Shown: one piece after another, positions 52,368 to 61,426 of the stretch
How the letters are laid out: each line of letters begins with the position of its first letter
How positions within the stretch are numbered: the first letter of the stretch is position 1
Source of the DNA: an uncultured bacterium
Lineage (GTDB): Bacteria; Bacillota; Clostridia; Lachnospirales; Lachnospiraceae
NCBI GenBank assembly: GCA_947177425.1
Contig: CAMWUN010000017.1
Span: forward strand, 1 to 64,000
Length of the DNA stretch: 64,000 nt
Direction of reading: 5' to 3'
Translations under genes and position numbers: made by a program
Notes under the pieces: model-generated
Seen by the model: the letters and a program-made list of their open reading frames with translations, nothing else
Told to the model about the DNA's origin: nothing
The model's database searches: none

Positions 52368-53219
52368 TTAACCTTTTACTGCTCCTCCTGACAAAGCTTC
52401 CACGAAGAACTTGCTAAATACGCAGTACAAAATAACGGGAGGAAGGATGATTACCACCATAGCCGAGAACAGGCCGTTATAATTTGTACGGAAAGCCGTT
52501 GTAAAGGTGGAAAGCAACGCGGGCACTGTCATCTTTTCTCTTGTAATAATTACAAGGGAAGCCCAGTAGTACTCGTTCCAGTTGTTTAAAAACGCCAGCA
52601 CAGCCGCCGTCATGATTCCCGGACGGGCAATGGGGAAAATAACCCTCTGCCAGGTCTGCACATAGCCGCAGCCGTCTATTCTGGCAGCTTCTTCCATCTC
52701 TTTTGGAATATTGGTATAATAATTTTTAATGACAAAAAAGCTGATGGCAATTCCGCTGCATGAATAAATCAAAATCAGCGCTGACCGGGTATCATATATC
52801 TGCATCCGGTTCACCAGATTGTACACTGGATAAGTCAGAGCCGTAGGCGGGATAAACATGGTAGAGTACAGCAGGATACTAAGCAGTCCTTTTCCTTTAA
52901 AATCCAGTCTTGCCACTACGTAGGCGGACATGGAAATCATCACAATACTAATCAGCACGGACACAAAGGAAATAAACATGCTGTTTCCGAAATACCGCAT
53001 CACATGCAGGTCACGGAAAGTAGAAATATATCCGTCCAGGCATATGGATTCAGGAAGCATAAAGCCCGGCCTTGCCAGCGGATCTTTCTTAAAGCTGGAA
53101 AGCAGCAGCCACACAAGGGGCGTCAAAGATACCAGCAGCGCCCAGATCAGGCACAGATACGTAAAAATTCTGGTGAAGCCTGAAAGTTGTTGTCTTTTTT
53201 CATTTCTTTTTTGTTTCAT
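52368..53219 (-). CDS. Sugar ABC transporter permease, MalG/UgpE type
   Basis: This 283-residue membrane protein has six hydrophobic segments and the coupling motif EEAARIDGCGYVQTWQRVIFPIARP near the C-terminal half (read in two parts). The motif fits the CUT1 family, importers of oligosaccharides. Its ATG overlaps the end of the other permease gene by 4 bp. With the 54279-55661 lipoprotein and the 53216-54124 permease it forms the importer. No ATPase gene is present in the window; such loci often share one MsmK-like ATPase from elsewhere. Confidence 0.92.
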   Translation of the reverse strand: MKQKRNEKRQQLSGFTRIFTYLCLIWALLVSLTPLVWLLLSSFKKDPLARPGFMLPESICLDGYISTFRDLHVMRYFGNSMFISFVSVLISIVMISMSAYVVARLDFKGKGLLSILLYSTMFIPPTALTYPVYNLVNRMQIYDTRSALILIYSCSGIAISFFVIKNYYTNIPKEMEEAARIDGCGYVQTWQRVIFPIARPGIMTAAVLAFLNNWNEYYWASLVIITREKMTVPALLSTFTTAFRTNYNGLFSAMVVIILPPVILYCVFSKFFVEALSGGAVKG

Positions 53220-54124
53220 CCATTCCGCCCTTTCCCTTTCTTTTTAAATGAAATGCTGTAAAGACCATTGACCAGCACGATAATCACCATGCCCGCCAGA
53301 ATCTGTATCACAGCTACTGTGTTGGCCCTTCCGAACTGTGTTCTGGGGCTGGTAATTGCCAGTTCCCTGATTACATAGCTGATACTGTAAGTTCCTGCTG
53401 CCCCTTTTGTAAGGAAATACACCTCATTATAAAGCAGGAATCCGCTGGTGGCCGCCAGCACAGAAACCGTCTTAAGGGTTCCCTTAATCATTGGCAGAGT
53501 AATATACCAGTCCTGTTTCAGCCCGTCCGCCCCGTCTAATACCGCCGCTTCCCTCACATCCTCCGGGACTGCCATAATATTGCCCAGAATCAGAAGGGTT
53601 GTGGTACCTGTGAAGAAAATATAAGCGCAGGTCATGGCCCAGAACGCCGGCCCTTTCAGCAGCAATATATTCTCTTTAAAATCTTTGTTGAATATCCTGA
53701 TAACAGGATTCACAATACCGTACAGCGGACTGTATAACTGCAGGAATACCATGCCCATAGCCGCAGTAGATATCATATTGGGAATAATATAAATATTACG
53801 GATCAGCTTTACCCCTCTGATCTTCCGGGAAAATGCCAGCGCAATCACAGCCGCTACCGGTATCTGTACTACTGCCCCCAGCAGAGCCCAGATGGAAGAG
53901 TTGCGAAGCGCCTCCCAGAAATAGGGATATGTCTTAAATATGTATTCATAGTTATTCCAAAGTTCTTTAAACCCCCAGAACTCCGGATTCTTAATATTCG
54001 TATAGTCCCACTTACAAAACGATGTAAATATGACTGTTACAATTGGATACAAATAAAAAATTACAAATGCCGCCACGGTAGGCGCCAGAAATGCCAGTAT
54101 GAATCCTGTCCTTTTCCACTTCAT
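53216..54124 (-). CDS. Sugar ABC transporter permease, MalF/UgpA type
   Basis: This 302-residue membrane protein is the partner of the 52368-53219 permease. It begins with a cytoplasmic stretch and a first segment (FILAFLAPTVAAFVIFYLYP), then five more. The coupling motif reads REAAVLDGADGLKQDWYITLPMI. The ATG at 54124 follows AGGAGG; longer starts upstream lie in the intergenic region and are not supported. Its stop overlaps the next ATG. Confidence 0.92.
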   Translation of the reverse strand: MKWKRTGFILAFLAPTVAAFVIFYLYPIVTVIFTSFCKWDYTNIKNPEFWGFKELWNNYEYIFKTYPYFWEALRNSSIWALLGAVVQIPVAAVIALAFSRKIRGVKLIRNIYIIPNMISTAAMGMVFLQLYSPLYGIVNPVIRIFNKDFKENILLLKGPAFWAMTCAYIFFTGTTTLLILGNIMAVPEDVREAAVLDGADGLKQDWYITLPMIKGTLKTVSVLAATSGFLLYNEVYFLTKGAAGTYSISYVIRELAITSPRTQFGRANTVAVIQILAGMVIIVLVNGLYSISFKKKGKGRNG

Positions 54125-54184
54125 TCTATACCTCCTGTACCTGCTCCTTTTGTTATGTAGGAAGTCCTTCAAACTTTCCCGGTC

Positions 54185-54222
54185 AAACGCTGTCACGCTT
54201 CGCGAGCCAGCTTATTGATAAA
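54185..54222. repeat. REP-like intergenic repeat copy
   Basis: AACGCTGTCACGCTTCGCGA and the following CCAGCTTATTG match the copies at 1-55 with few differences. It lies in the gap between the binding-protein gene and the permease genes. Confidence 0.65.
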
Positions 54223-54276
54223 AAAGGCAGCCACCCGGCAGTATACCACTGCCGGAAGCGGCCGCCCATTTCTGCC
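54220..54276 (-). terminator. Terminator after the sugar binding-protein gene
   Basis: CCGGCAGT (54235-54242) pairs with ACTGCCGG (54248-54255), with an outer stem GGCAG/CTGCC. On the minus strand TTTTTT follows. It probably reduces read-through from the binding protein to the permeases, giving more binding protein. Confidence 0.75.
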
Positions 54277-54278
54277 TG

Positions 54279-55661
54279 TTATGCAATCAGAGCTGTCAAT
54301 TCCTGCTTAAGCTGTTCAAAACGTGCATCAATATCTGCGCCTGAAACCGCACACTCCATGAAAGCATTAATAATAGCGTTTCCTACATCTCCGCCCCATG
54401 TATAGCTGAGGTTGATGACTACAGTATCTGCATTATTGACCTGGGAACATGCTTCCGCCAGTTTGACAAGCATTGCATCCTGGTTTTCCCCGCTTAATGC
54501 CAAAGCCTGCAAATCAACCATTGCGTTACAAGGCGCTGCCTGAACGCCAACGAAAATACGTTCCTGAACTTCCGGGCTTACCATATATGCAAGGAATTCC
54601 AGAGCCAGTTCTGTTTTAGCTTCGTCCATATTGCTGGAAATGCTGATACCGCCGCCTGCTGATGCAATAGCTGTATTTCCCGGGAAAAGCGCAGGCTGGA
54701 TGGATTCTGCAAGAGATGCATCGATGCCGCTTGCATTCCATACGCCGTTAAACAAAGCTGCCACCGTTCCCTTTTTGTTGAAATCGTCCATCAGATTACC
54801 GATATTGTCTGTGGTATGGTCTGATCCGTTCTTCTGATCCAGTGCTGCTGCAGCCTTAAATGCTTCTGCAAATTCTGCTGATTCAATGGCTTCCTGTGTA
54901 AGCGCTCCTTCTATAAGAGCCTTTCCTGTGTCAGAGGATGCCATCATGGCATTCATCATAAACAAGGAACCCTGTCCTGCGATATATCCATAGCTGCCAT
55001 CTCCTAAAGCATTTACTTTATCCATAGCTGACCCGAAATCATCCCAGCTCTTAATGTCTTCCGCCTTAACTCCAGCGCTTTCCAGAACTGCTCCGTTGTA
55101 CCACATACCGCGGCTTTCCAACTGGTCATGGACTGTATAAATGTGACCGTCCACCTGATTCTGGGTATAATTAAGCCCTACCGCATCCTGGAGCCCGTTC
55201 TCGTCAATAAAGGGCTTCAAATCCAGAACAAGCCCCTGGCTGATAGCTGCCTGCGGCACTGACTGATCCACATCCACTACATCCGGGAAATTTCCTCCGG
55301 CTACCTGTGCGCTTACAATCTCTCCTCTGTTTTCTACCGGTATAGGTTTAAAAACAACAGGGCCGTCTGCGTGGGCTGCTGCAAAGTCATCATAAATATC
55401 GCGCATTACTTTTGCTGCCGGCCATTCGCTTTCATCATGGTAATAACCATGATAGAATTCCAAAGTCTGTACATCTCCTGTGCTCTCTGCACTTTCCGTA
55501 CTTTCTGCCTTTTCTTCACTCTGCCCCGTTTCCGTTGCAGCGGTCTGTTCCTGCTCCGCCGGCTTTTCCTCCTTCGCCGTATCGCCGCTGCTGCCGCATC
55601 CAGCCAGCACACTTGCTGTCATAACTGCCGCCAGCAGAACACTCACTACTCGTTTTTTCAT
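54279..55661 (-). CDS. Sugar ABC transporter substrate-binding lipoprotein
   Basis: This 460-residue lipoprotein has a signal peptide ending in LAGC, a Glu/Gln/Thr-rich linker (about 25-60), and an extracellular solute-binding domain of family 1 (FPDVVDVDQSVP, WYNGAVLESAGV, LFNGVWNASGI, FLAYMVSPEVQ). It should deliver a glycoside to the two downstream permeases. AGGAGGG lies before the ATG at 55661; an upstream start at 55724 would put 21 residues before the signal peptide. A terminator follows. The ligand is likely a small fucosyl oligosaccharide by context only. Confidence 0.93.
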   Translation of the reverse strand: MKKRVVSVLLAAVMTASVLAGCGSSGDTAKEEKPAEQEQTAATETGQSEEKAESTESAESTGDVQTLEFYHGYYHDESEWPAAKVMRDIYDDFAAAHADGPVVFKPIPVENRGEIVSAQVAGGNFPDVVDVDQSVPQAAISQGLVLDLKPFIDENGLQDAVGLNYTQNQVDGHIYTVHDQLESRGMWYNGAVLESAGVKAEDIKSWDDFGSAMDKVNALGDGSYGYIAGQGSLFMMNAMMASSDTGKALIEGALTQEAIESAEFAEAFKAAAALDQKNGSDHTTDNIGNLMDDFNKKGTVAALFNGVWNASGIDASLAESIQPALFPGNTAIASAGGGISISSNMDEAKTELALEFLAYMVSPEVQERIFVGVQAAPCNAMVDLQALALSGENQDAMLVKLAEACSQVNNADTVVINLSYTWGGDVGNAIINAFMECAVSGADIDARFEQLKQELTALIA

Positions 55662-55849
55662 TAATACCCTCCTTCTGGCAGCCATACTTCTGCCGCCTTG
55701 TACATTTTTCTTGTCTATGTACACATTTTAGAATAAACAGAAAGCATATTGAATGAAACCTGTTGACCCAAAACCGGATTATATTTACATATTATACAAA
55801 AAATAAGGATTATATTTGGATTTTGCAGTCAAAACATACATAGTTGCCA

Positions 55850-55911
55850 AAGCTGTCACGCTTCACAAGCCAGTTTACGAATTACAGACGGCCGGGATCA
55901 TCCCCCGGCCG
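55850..55911. repeat. REP-like repeat copy and adjoining hairpin
   Basis: AGCTGTCACGCTTCACAAG and nearby bases (55850-55881) resemble the repeat at 54185. A GC-rich stem follows (CGGCCGGG at 55889-55896 with CCCGGCCG at 55904-55911), just past the stop of the second binding protein. It lacks a T run, so its role in termination is unclear. Confidence 0.55.
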
Positions 55912-55919
55912 CCTGGCTG

Positions 55920-57182
55920 TCACTTCAGCATGTATATAAATGTCTGCCCGTTCATTTTCCCTCCCAGTACATCAAGAATATTGTTGATAAAAACATCTTT
56001 GCTGCTGTTTTCCCACAGATTTTCCGGCACCTCTATTTTCCGGTCCGCCGAAAGTACCGTTTCTGCCGCCTGATAAAAACGGGGCATTTCATCCTGACAT
56101 TCTATAAGGGATATGTTGGGATTTGCCGGCATCTGTCCGGTTTCTTTTAAAATCCTCTCCTGTACCTGGCTGCTCATCATATACTTTAAGAACCGGATGG
56201 AAGCCTCCTCTCTTGCCTCCTCCCTGCTGTTCCCGATTATATATCCCAGACAGGCAGATTCGCAGGACATGGAAGTCCCCCTGCCTGCCGGAAGCAGGGC
56301 ATAACTTACATGTATATCGTCTTCTATTGCAGAAGCCGCCCAGATTCCGTTGATATACATTGCCAGTTTCCCCTCGTTAAACATGCTGATTTCGTCCCGG
56401 TAGCTGTACGCCTGGGCTTTCACAGCAGAATAAGCATAAATATTCTGCAGCTTTTTCAGCGTTTCCTGCATCTGCCGCTCCTCAATCAGTATTTGATTTT
56501 GCTCTATGGCTTCCTTACAGCTTCCTTCCTCTGTGGCCATAATATAATCTACAAAATACAAATATCCTTCCGCCGGTATCTGTAAAGATTCCACCCCATT
56601 TTTTTCTCTTTCCGCCCATGACTCTATTTTCCGGCATGCCGCTTCAAATTCTCCGAACGTCCGGGGAATTTCCGTAACTTCTGCCTGTTGGAAGATATCT
56701 TCGTTATACCAGTATCCGCCGCTTAGCAAAAGCACATCCGACATAGTATAAAGATGTCCCGAATCGGTTGTCCAGTAATCCAGATTGACAGGGGATATGC
56801 TGTTTCTAAACTCCTCATCCTTCTGGATATAGGGCATCAGATCCAGCGCCAGACCATTTTCCACCATAAAACGGTAAATGGAGTCCCGGCCTTCTCCCCC
56901 AAGAAAAATCACATCAGGAATTTCTCCCACGGTAATCATATCCTCCACTTTGCGGATCATTTCACTGCTGGTAGGCATGGAAATCAGGCGGAGTTTGACA
57001 TCCGGGTTCTTTTCTTCAAAAGCGCTGTAAATATTCCTCATGGCCACATGGTCGTCTTCCGTGCTCCCCCAGCCGTGAATGACCGTGATTTCCACCTGGG
57101 CAGGCTGTTTGCGGCCGCAGCCCGCAAACAAAATCCCAGCCGCCAGCAAAAACCCAGCCGCACATTTTTTAATCCTGCCCAT
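55920..57182 (-). CDS. Second sugar-binding lipoprotein, co-encoded with the two-component system
   Basis: This 420-residue lipoprotein has a signal peptide ending in FAGC and a family-1 solute-binding domain (EKNPDVKLRLISMPTSSEMI, YWYNEDIFQQAEV, MYINGIWAAS, LKYMMSSQVQERIL). Its start overlaps the end of the response regulator gene by 14 bp, so it is made with the sensor pair, not with the permeases. A related binding protein with its own genes lies at 54279-55661. It may present a sugar to the sensor kinase instead of feeding the importer; that is an inference. ATG follows AAGGAAGG. Confidence 0.88.
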   Translation of the reverse strand: MGRIKKCAAGFLLAAGILFAGCGRKQPAQVEITVIHGWGSTEDDHVAMRNIYSAFEEKNPDVKLRLISMPTSSEMIRKVEDMITVGEIPDVIFLGGEGRDSIYRFMVENGLALDLMPYIQKDEEFRNSISPVNLDYWTTDSGHLYTMSDVLLLSGGYWYNEDIFQQAEVTEIPRTFGEFEAACRKIESWAEREKNGVESLQIPAEGYLYFVDYIMATEEGSCKEAIEQNQILIEERQMQETLKKLQNIYAYSAVKAQAYSYRDEISMFNEGKLAMYINGIWAASAIEDDIHVSYALLPAGRGTSMSCESACLGYIIGNSREEAREEASIRFLKYMMSSQVQERILKETGQMPANPNISLIECQDEMPRFYQAAETVLSADRKIEVPENLWENSSKDVFINNILDVLGGKMNGQTFIYMLK

Positions 57183-57945
57183 AACTGTCCTTCCTTGCGT
57201 TTTTATATTCCTTGGGAGACATGCCAGAATATTTTTTGAAAACTCTGGAAAAATATCCGGTGTCATCAAACCCCACGGCCTCGGAAACCTCATATATTTT
57301 CCAGTCCGTGCTTTCTATGTATTCCTTTGCCTTCTCGATCCGCATTCTTAAAATATCGTCAAACAGGTTGACGCCCCTGCGGCTTTTATACAGCCTGCTT
57401 AAATAGCTTCTGTTGGCGTGAAGCTTTTCCGCCATATCGTCCAGGGTAATCCTGCTTTGATAGTTTTCCTCAATAAACCGGACTATCTGGTTGTAAAGAC
57501 TGTCCGTATCTTTTTCCACGCTGTCTTTCGCAACAGCGTCCTTCTCCGGAGGCAGGAATTCCCTTCTGTTCTTTTCCAGATTCCTGATTGCCTTTTCCAC
57601 TGCCCTTGGCAGTTCTTCCAGTACGGAAATCTTCAGCACATACTCACAGACACTGTAATGGATTGCCGTCCTTGCATATCCAAAATCAGAATAAGCGCTT
57701 AAAATAATCACCTGTGCCTCCGGACACGTCTCGTAGACATATTTACATATCTCCAGCCCGTCCATCAAAGGCATTTTCACATCCGTTATGACAATATCAG
57801 GATGCTCCGTTTCCATCTGTTCCACCAGTTCTTTTCCATTACTGCCCACAAACCTAAGTTCGCATCCCATGCCTTTCCAGTGAATCAGTTTTTCCAGGGC
57901 ATCCCTCATATATGCCTCGTCATCCGCCGCCATCACTTTCCACAT
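57169..57945 (-). CDS. Response regulator with AraC-type DNA-binding domain (YesN-like)
   Basis: This 258-residue regulator has a receiver domain (about 1-120) with phosphoacceptor D55 in IVITDVKMP and lysine in YVLKI. The C-terminal AraC pair of helix-turn-helices spans about 155-258 (ITLDDMAEKLHANRSYLSRLYK, then EVSEAVGFDDTGYFSRVFKK). It should activate the neighbouring sugar genes when phosphorylated by the kinase at 57920-59707. The ATG at 57945 follows GGAG by 8 bp and overlaps the end of the kinase gene by 26 bp. It is 14 bp into the start of the second binding protein. Confidence 0.93.
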   Translation of the reverse strand: MWKVMAADDEAYMRDALEKLIHWKGMGCELRFVGSNGKELVEQMETEHPDIVITDVKMPLMDGLEICKYVYETCPEAQVIILSAYSDFGYARTAIHYSVCEYVLKISVLEELPRAVEKAIRNLEKNRREFLPPEKDAVAKDSVEKDTDSLYNQIVRFIEENYQSRITLDDMAEKLHANRSYLSRLYKSRRGVNLFDDILRMRIEKAKEYIESTDWKIYEVSEAVGFDDTGYFSRVFKKYSGMSPKEYKNARKDSYGQD

Positions 57946-59707
57946 CTTCCCCACTCCTCTCTATGGGCAGTACAATCTCTACCCTTGTACCCTCGCCCAT
58001 TCTTCCTGTCAATTCCATTCTGCATGCATTTCCATACAAAATGTGCAGAAGTCTTCTGGTATTTTCCAATCCGGTATGGGTATGTCCTGTTTCCCCCGGC
58101 TTTTCCTCCCACTGCTTTTCCGCCGTCAGTTCCCCCGGCTCAAATCCCACGCCGTTATCCTCCACAATAATATGCAGTTCCTCTTCCTGCTCATAAATGT
58201 CCACCAGGATATTCCCGTTCTCTTCTTTCGGTTCCAGTCCGTGGGACACGGCATTTTCCACCAGCGGCTCTATCAGAAGCCGTGGAATCAAATCCCTCTT
58301 TACCTCTTCGTTTCCATAACGTATCTCATAGGAAATTTTTTCGGAAAATCTGCTGTTTTGTAAAAACAGATAAAACTTTACCAGTTCTATCTCATCCTCA
58401 AGGGGAATCTTAATCTCTTTGCGCCGGAAAATCTTCCCCTGCATCAGCTTGGAAAAAGCTGACAGACACTGGTACAGTTCTTCGTTTCCCGCCATTTTTG
58501 CTTTCACGCTCAGCATCGCCAGAATATTAAACTGAAAATGGGGGTTGATCTGGGACTGGAGGAATTTCACCTGCGACCGGGCCGCTAAGAGTTCCTTTTC
58601 ATACACCTGGGTGACAAGGTATTTAATCCTCTCCGCCATTTCATTGAACACTACGCTGATGTCATGGAATTCCTGAATGGAAAAATCGTTCATCCGGGCG
58701 TCAAAGTTCTCCTGTCCAAAAGCATGAATCCCCTCCGCCATCTCTTTCAACGGCCTTGTAAAGCGGTACCCTATGCCGAATGCCGCTGCTGACGCCAGTG
58801 CAAGAACCAGAAGAAAGGCCCCCAGAAAAACTAAAAGCGTCGGTGTTAAGATAGTATAGATATTGCTAAATCCCACTGCCACTGCCGCTTTTATGCCAAA
58901 ACCGCATTTTTCGGAACTGCACAGCATCTTTTCCCCGTCCAGGGTGGCGGCGCCGAGATATCCTGCCCCCACATATTCCAATTCTTCCAGTTCTTCCCGT
59001 ACCCCTCCCCACAGCAGCGCTTCCCCACTGCCTGTTATAATCCAGCCATTACCATGGTAGCTTTCCGTTTCCCGAAACAGCAGTGCCGCCGCCTCCGGGT
59101 GGATAACTACAATGCAGACTCCCATCCGCTTCATATCGTCGTCATATACCTGAAAGCAGATGTCAATCTCCCCCTCCTGTGCCAGAGAGTGATATTGTCT
59201 GCCACTTTCTACGAAGGCCTGATAGAGCCCCATATATTTCCTGTCCTCCTGCTCCGCTGCCAGCACGGTTATGGGATAGTAATGCTCCCGGATATACTGG
59301 TCTTTATTATTAAACAGGTAGACACTTACCACAAAAGGTTCCCTCTGCTCCACCATATTTCTTTCTGAAAACAAGTCTATGCTGTGGGAAAGCTGCGTCT
59401 CCGTTTCCTCACTGTTGTAATGGTTTTTCTGGAAAAAATCCCGCAATGCCATATTGTGGCGCACTGCAACAGCCCCGTCCTCAATATACTGAATCTTATC
59501 CTGGAATTGCTGGCTGGTATTCCTTAAAATATATTCCATGTCTTCCTTTGCTTTCTGGGAAAAGAAAAAGAAGAAAATCAAAATCAGGGATATTCCCATT
59601 ACCAAAATGGCGCATACGGAAGTGAGCACCGTCAGAAGTGTTATCTCCGTGCTGAGCGTCCGCTTTTTTGTTTCTTTCCGCCTGTCCAGTCTGTCTGCGC
59701 CTTCCAT
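57920..59707 (-). CDS. Sensor histidine kinase (YesM-like)
   Basis: This 595-residue kinase has two membrane segments (about 24-50 and 286-314) around an extracellular sensor domain of about 235 residues, a HAMP linker (about 314-366), and a His_kinase/HATPase pair. The phosphoacceptor region reads SQINPHFQFN with H390; most YesM proteins have HFLFN. The N-box is PLVENAVSHGL and a G-box is EDNGVGFEPG. The extracellular domain is the likely ligand-sensing part and is not of an obvious known type. Its partner is the response regulator that overlaps it. ATG follows GAGGGTG. Confidence 0.93.
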   Translation of the reverse strand: MEGADRLDRRKETKKRTLSTEITLLTVLTSVCAILVMGISLILIFFFFFSQKAKEDMEYILRNTSQQFQDKIQYIEDGAVAVRHNMALRDFFQKNHYNSEETETQLSHSIDLFSERNMVEQREPFVVSVYLFNNKDQYIREHYYPITVLAAEQEDRKYMGLYQAFVESGRQYHSLAQEGEIDICFQVYDDDMKRMGVCIVVIHPEAAALLFRETESYHGNGWIITGSGEALLWGGVREELEELEYVGAGYLGAATLDGEKMLCSSEKCGFGIKAAVAVGFSNIYTILTPTLLVFLGAFLLVLALASAAAFGIGYRFTRPLKEMAEGIHAFGQENFDARMNDFSIQEFHDISVVFNEMAERIKYLVTQVYEKELLAARSQVKFLQSQINPHFQFNILAMLSVKAKMAGNEELYQCLSAFSKLMQGKIFRRKEIKIPLEDEIELVKFYLFLQNSRFSEKISYEIRYGNEEVKRDLIPRLLIEPLVENAVSHGLEPKEENGNILVDIYEQEEELHIIVEDNGVGFEPGELTAEKQWEEKPGETGHTHTGLENTRRLLHILYGNACRMELTGRMGEGTRVEIVLPIERSGEDVESDGGG

Positions 59708-59735
59708 CTTTCACCCTCTTTTATCCTGCTTCTTT

Positions 59736-60539
59736 CTATGTGCCTGCATAGATGCCGACTCCGTTCCCCAGCTTATTTCCTGCAAGCAGATATTGCTTCG
59801 CCGCCCTTTGGAGGGAAGTATTTTCCGGATATTCTGACGCATCTTCAAATAGCCCGCCAAAGATTCTCCATTCTCCTTCCCGCTCACGAAAGTCAATATC
59901 TGATATCTGAAACAGATTCTGGAACCGGATAATATTGCTCTGGGGAGGCAGTATTTCTTTCAGCCCCGGGTACAGCAGCCAGGAATGGCAGATGTAAGGA
60001 TGCTGCTTTCCCCAAAAAAGAAACGCCTGTCCAAAGGAAGCCTGTACCGCCGGAATATCCAGCCTTTCCCCCTGGGGAATATGTACATGAATGGCCGTTT
60101 CCCCGTATCCTGCCCGCTTTACGCCTTTCAGTTCCCATTGGGAATCCATCTTCTCAAATTCTAAACGCCCAAGACGGAAAATGGTGCATTCAATATGCCT
60201 GAAAAACCAGTCGTACTGATTGATCCCATATTCCCCATACTCTTTCCGGCAGTTTTCACACCAGAGCGTCAAATCATAAAATGTATCCCAGAATACAGTA
60301 TCGCCGATATTTAATTCCCTGTAACGCCCATAGGTTTCGCAGGCCATACGACTGTAATAATACAGAAACAGGATTCTGAAATCCCGCTTACATAATACTT
60401 TTTCGTAAAACAGGGGCCTGTCATTATAAAACAATGTCCTTATATCCTGATATTCCTCTTCACTTATAGAAAGCCGTAACGCCTGGGCGGCAGCCTCCGG
60501 TATCATGCGGATCCCCTCAAAAAATTCTTTTAACTGCAT
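59736..60539 (-). CDS. Acyltransferase-domain protein (GNAT_C type)
   Basis: This 267-residue protein resembles a two-part group with an N-terminal helical domain (about 1-120) and a C-terminal GNAT-like domain. The C-terminal hallmark is a stretch with HVHIPQGERLDI, CHSWLLYPGLKEILPP and NIIRFQNLF. The group often sits next to glycosidase genes in Lachnospiraceae but has no known substrate. It is the first gene of the kinase-regulator operon, with 28 bp to the kinase gene. ATG at 60539. I do not see a signal peptide or membrane segment. Confidence 0.78.
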   Translation of the reverse strand: MQLKEFFEGIRMIPEAAAQALRLSISEEEYQDIRTLFYNDRPLFYEKVLCKRDFRILFLYYYSRMACETYGRYRELNIGDTVFWDTFYDLTLWCENCRKEYGEYGINQYDWFFRHIECTIFRLGRLEFEKMDSQWELKGVKRAGYGETAIHVHIPQGERLDIPAVQASFGQAFLFWGKQHPYICHSWLLYPGLKEILPPQSNIIRFQNLFQISDIDFREREGEWRIFGGLFEDASEYPENTSLQRAAKQYLLAGNKLGNGVGIYAGT

Positions 60540-60645
60540 TTGTACCTTCCTGATTTTTTATGATATATTTTATCTATGATATATATTATCTATGATATAT
60601 TTAATAATATAAATTCCCGGCCCGATTATGGCAAGTCTTTTTATT

Positions 60646-60668
60646 ACAATAAGCTGGTCCGCAAACGC
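60646..60668. repeat. REP-like repeat copy, inverted
   Basis: ACAATAAGCTGGTCCGC and the following bases resemble the reverse complement of the repeat at 1-55. It flanks the terminator at 60671-60695. Confidence 0.45.
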
Positions 60669-60670
60669 AA

Positions 60671-60695
60671 AAAGCCGGCCGCAGATACGGCCGGC
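60671..60695 (-). terminator. Terminator after the 193-residue protein gene
   Basis: GCCGGCCG (60674-60681) pairs with CGGCCGGC (60688-60695) around CAGATA. On the minus strand it is followed by CTTTTTGCG. Confidence 0.8.
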
Positions 60696-60716
60696 AAAGT
60701 CTGCAATATGTAATTT

Positions 60717-61298
60717 TCATTCCTTCTCCCATATAGCTGTCAGTTTATTATTTCTAAAGACAAACCCGTAATAAACGCCTGATATGGGCTTCCTGCTCCA
60801 GTACACAGGCTGTCCGCTGCTTTCTTTATACAGGTCTTCCCCTACTATATCCACAATGTCGCTGGCAGACATGCCTGTCACAAATTTCTGGTTCCGGCTG
60901 CTTCCGCTCTTAATGTATGCCTTGCACATTTTTCCGTTTCTGTCAAAAAACAGGCGGTATCTTCCTCTTTCAATATCCACATACTCTTCCACTGTATCCG
61001 GCGGGCCGCCCAAATCCCTGCCCCAGGAGTACTGTACACCGCTTTTTTGCAGGAGTTTGTCCACTTTTTGCGTCTTCATTCCAAACGCACACTGGTTGAC
61101 TACCTTCTGTCCATCCTCCGCCCCTCCGCTTATATAGTCCTGCCAGACAGCATCAACAATTGAGAAGGACGCGTCCGCCCTTCTTTCTCCCATTTCTATC
61201 AGATATACTCCGCCTGCCAGCAGCAGGATAACGACTACTGCAAATAAAATATTGTACCCCATATCGCCTTCAACAAATTTCAAAACTCTACCATTCAT
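60717..61298 (-). CDS. Membrane-anchored protein of unknown function
   Basis: I do not recognise the family. The 193-residue protein starts with a short cytoplasmic stretch, then one membrane segment at about 14-36 (YNILFAVVVILLLAGGVYLIE), and an extracytoplasmic domain of about 155 residues with two cysteines and beta-strand character (YRLFFDRNGKMCKAYIK, VYYGFVFRNNKLTAIW). The end resembles small membrane-bound domains that read a beta-hairpin repeat, but no named fold fits. It lies alone between a terminator and the AgrC-like gene, which ends about 130 bp upstream. It may be regulated by that system. The start is not firm: the ribosome binding site is weak. Confidence 0.65.
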   Translation of the reverse strand: MNGRVLKFVEGDMGYNILFAVVVILLLAGGVYLIEMGERRADASFSIVDAVWQDYISGGAEDGQKVVNQCAFGMKTQKVDKLLQKSGVQYSWGRDLGGPPDTVEEYVDIERGRYRLFFDRNGKMCKAYIKSGSSRNQKFVTGMSASDIVDIVGEDLYKESSGQPVYWSRKPISGVYYGFVFRNNKLTAIWEKE

Positions 61299-61426
61299 TT
61301 AATTATACTTCCCGTTACAAGATGCGCCGCCCCTTCATTCTTATGGCGCTCCTTATGGTAAATAGTATAATTGTTTTTTTGCCCCGGAATAAATTTTTGT
61401 CAAAATCACGCTGTTAAATGTCAAAA

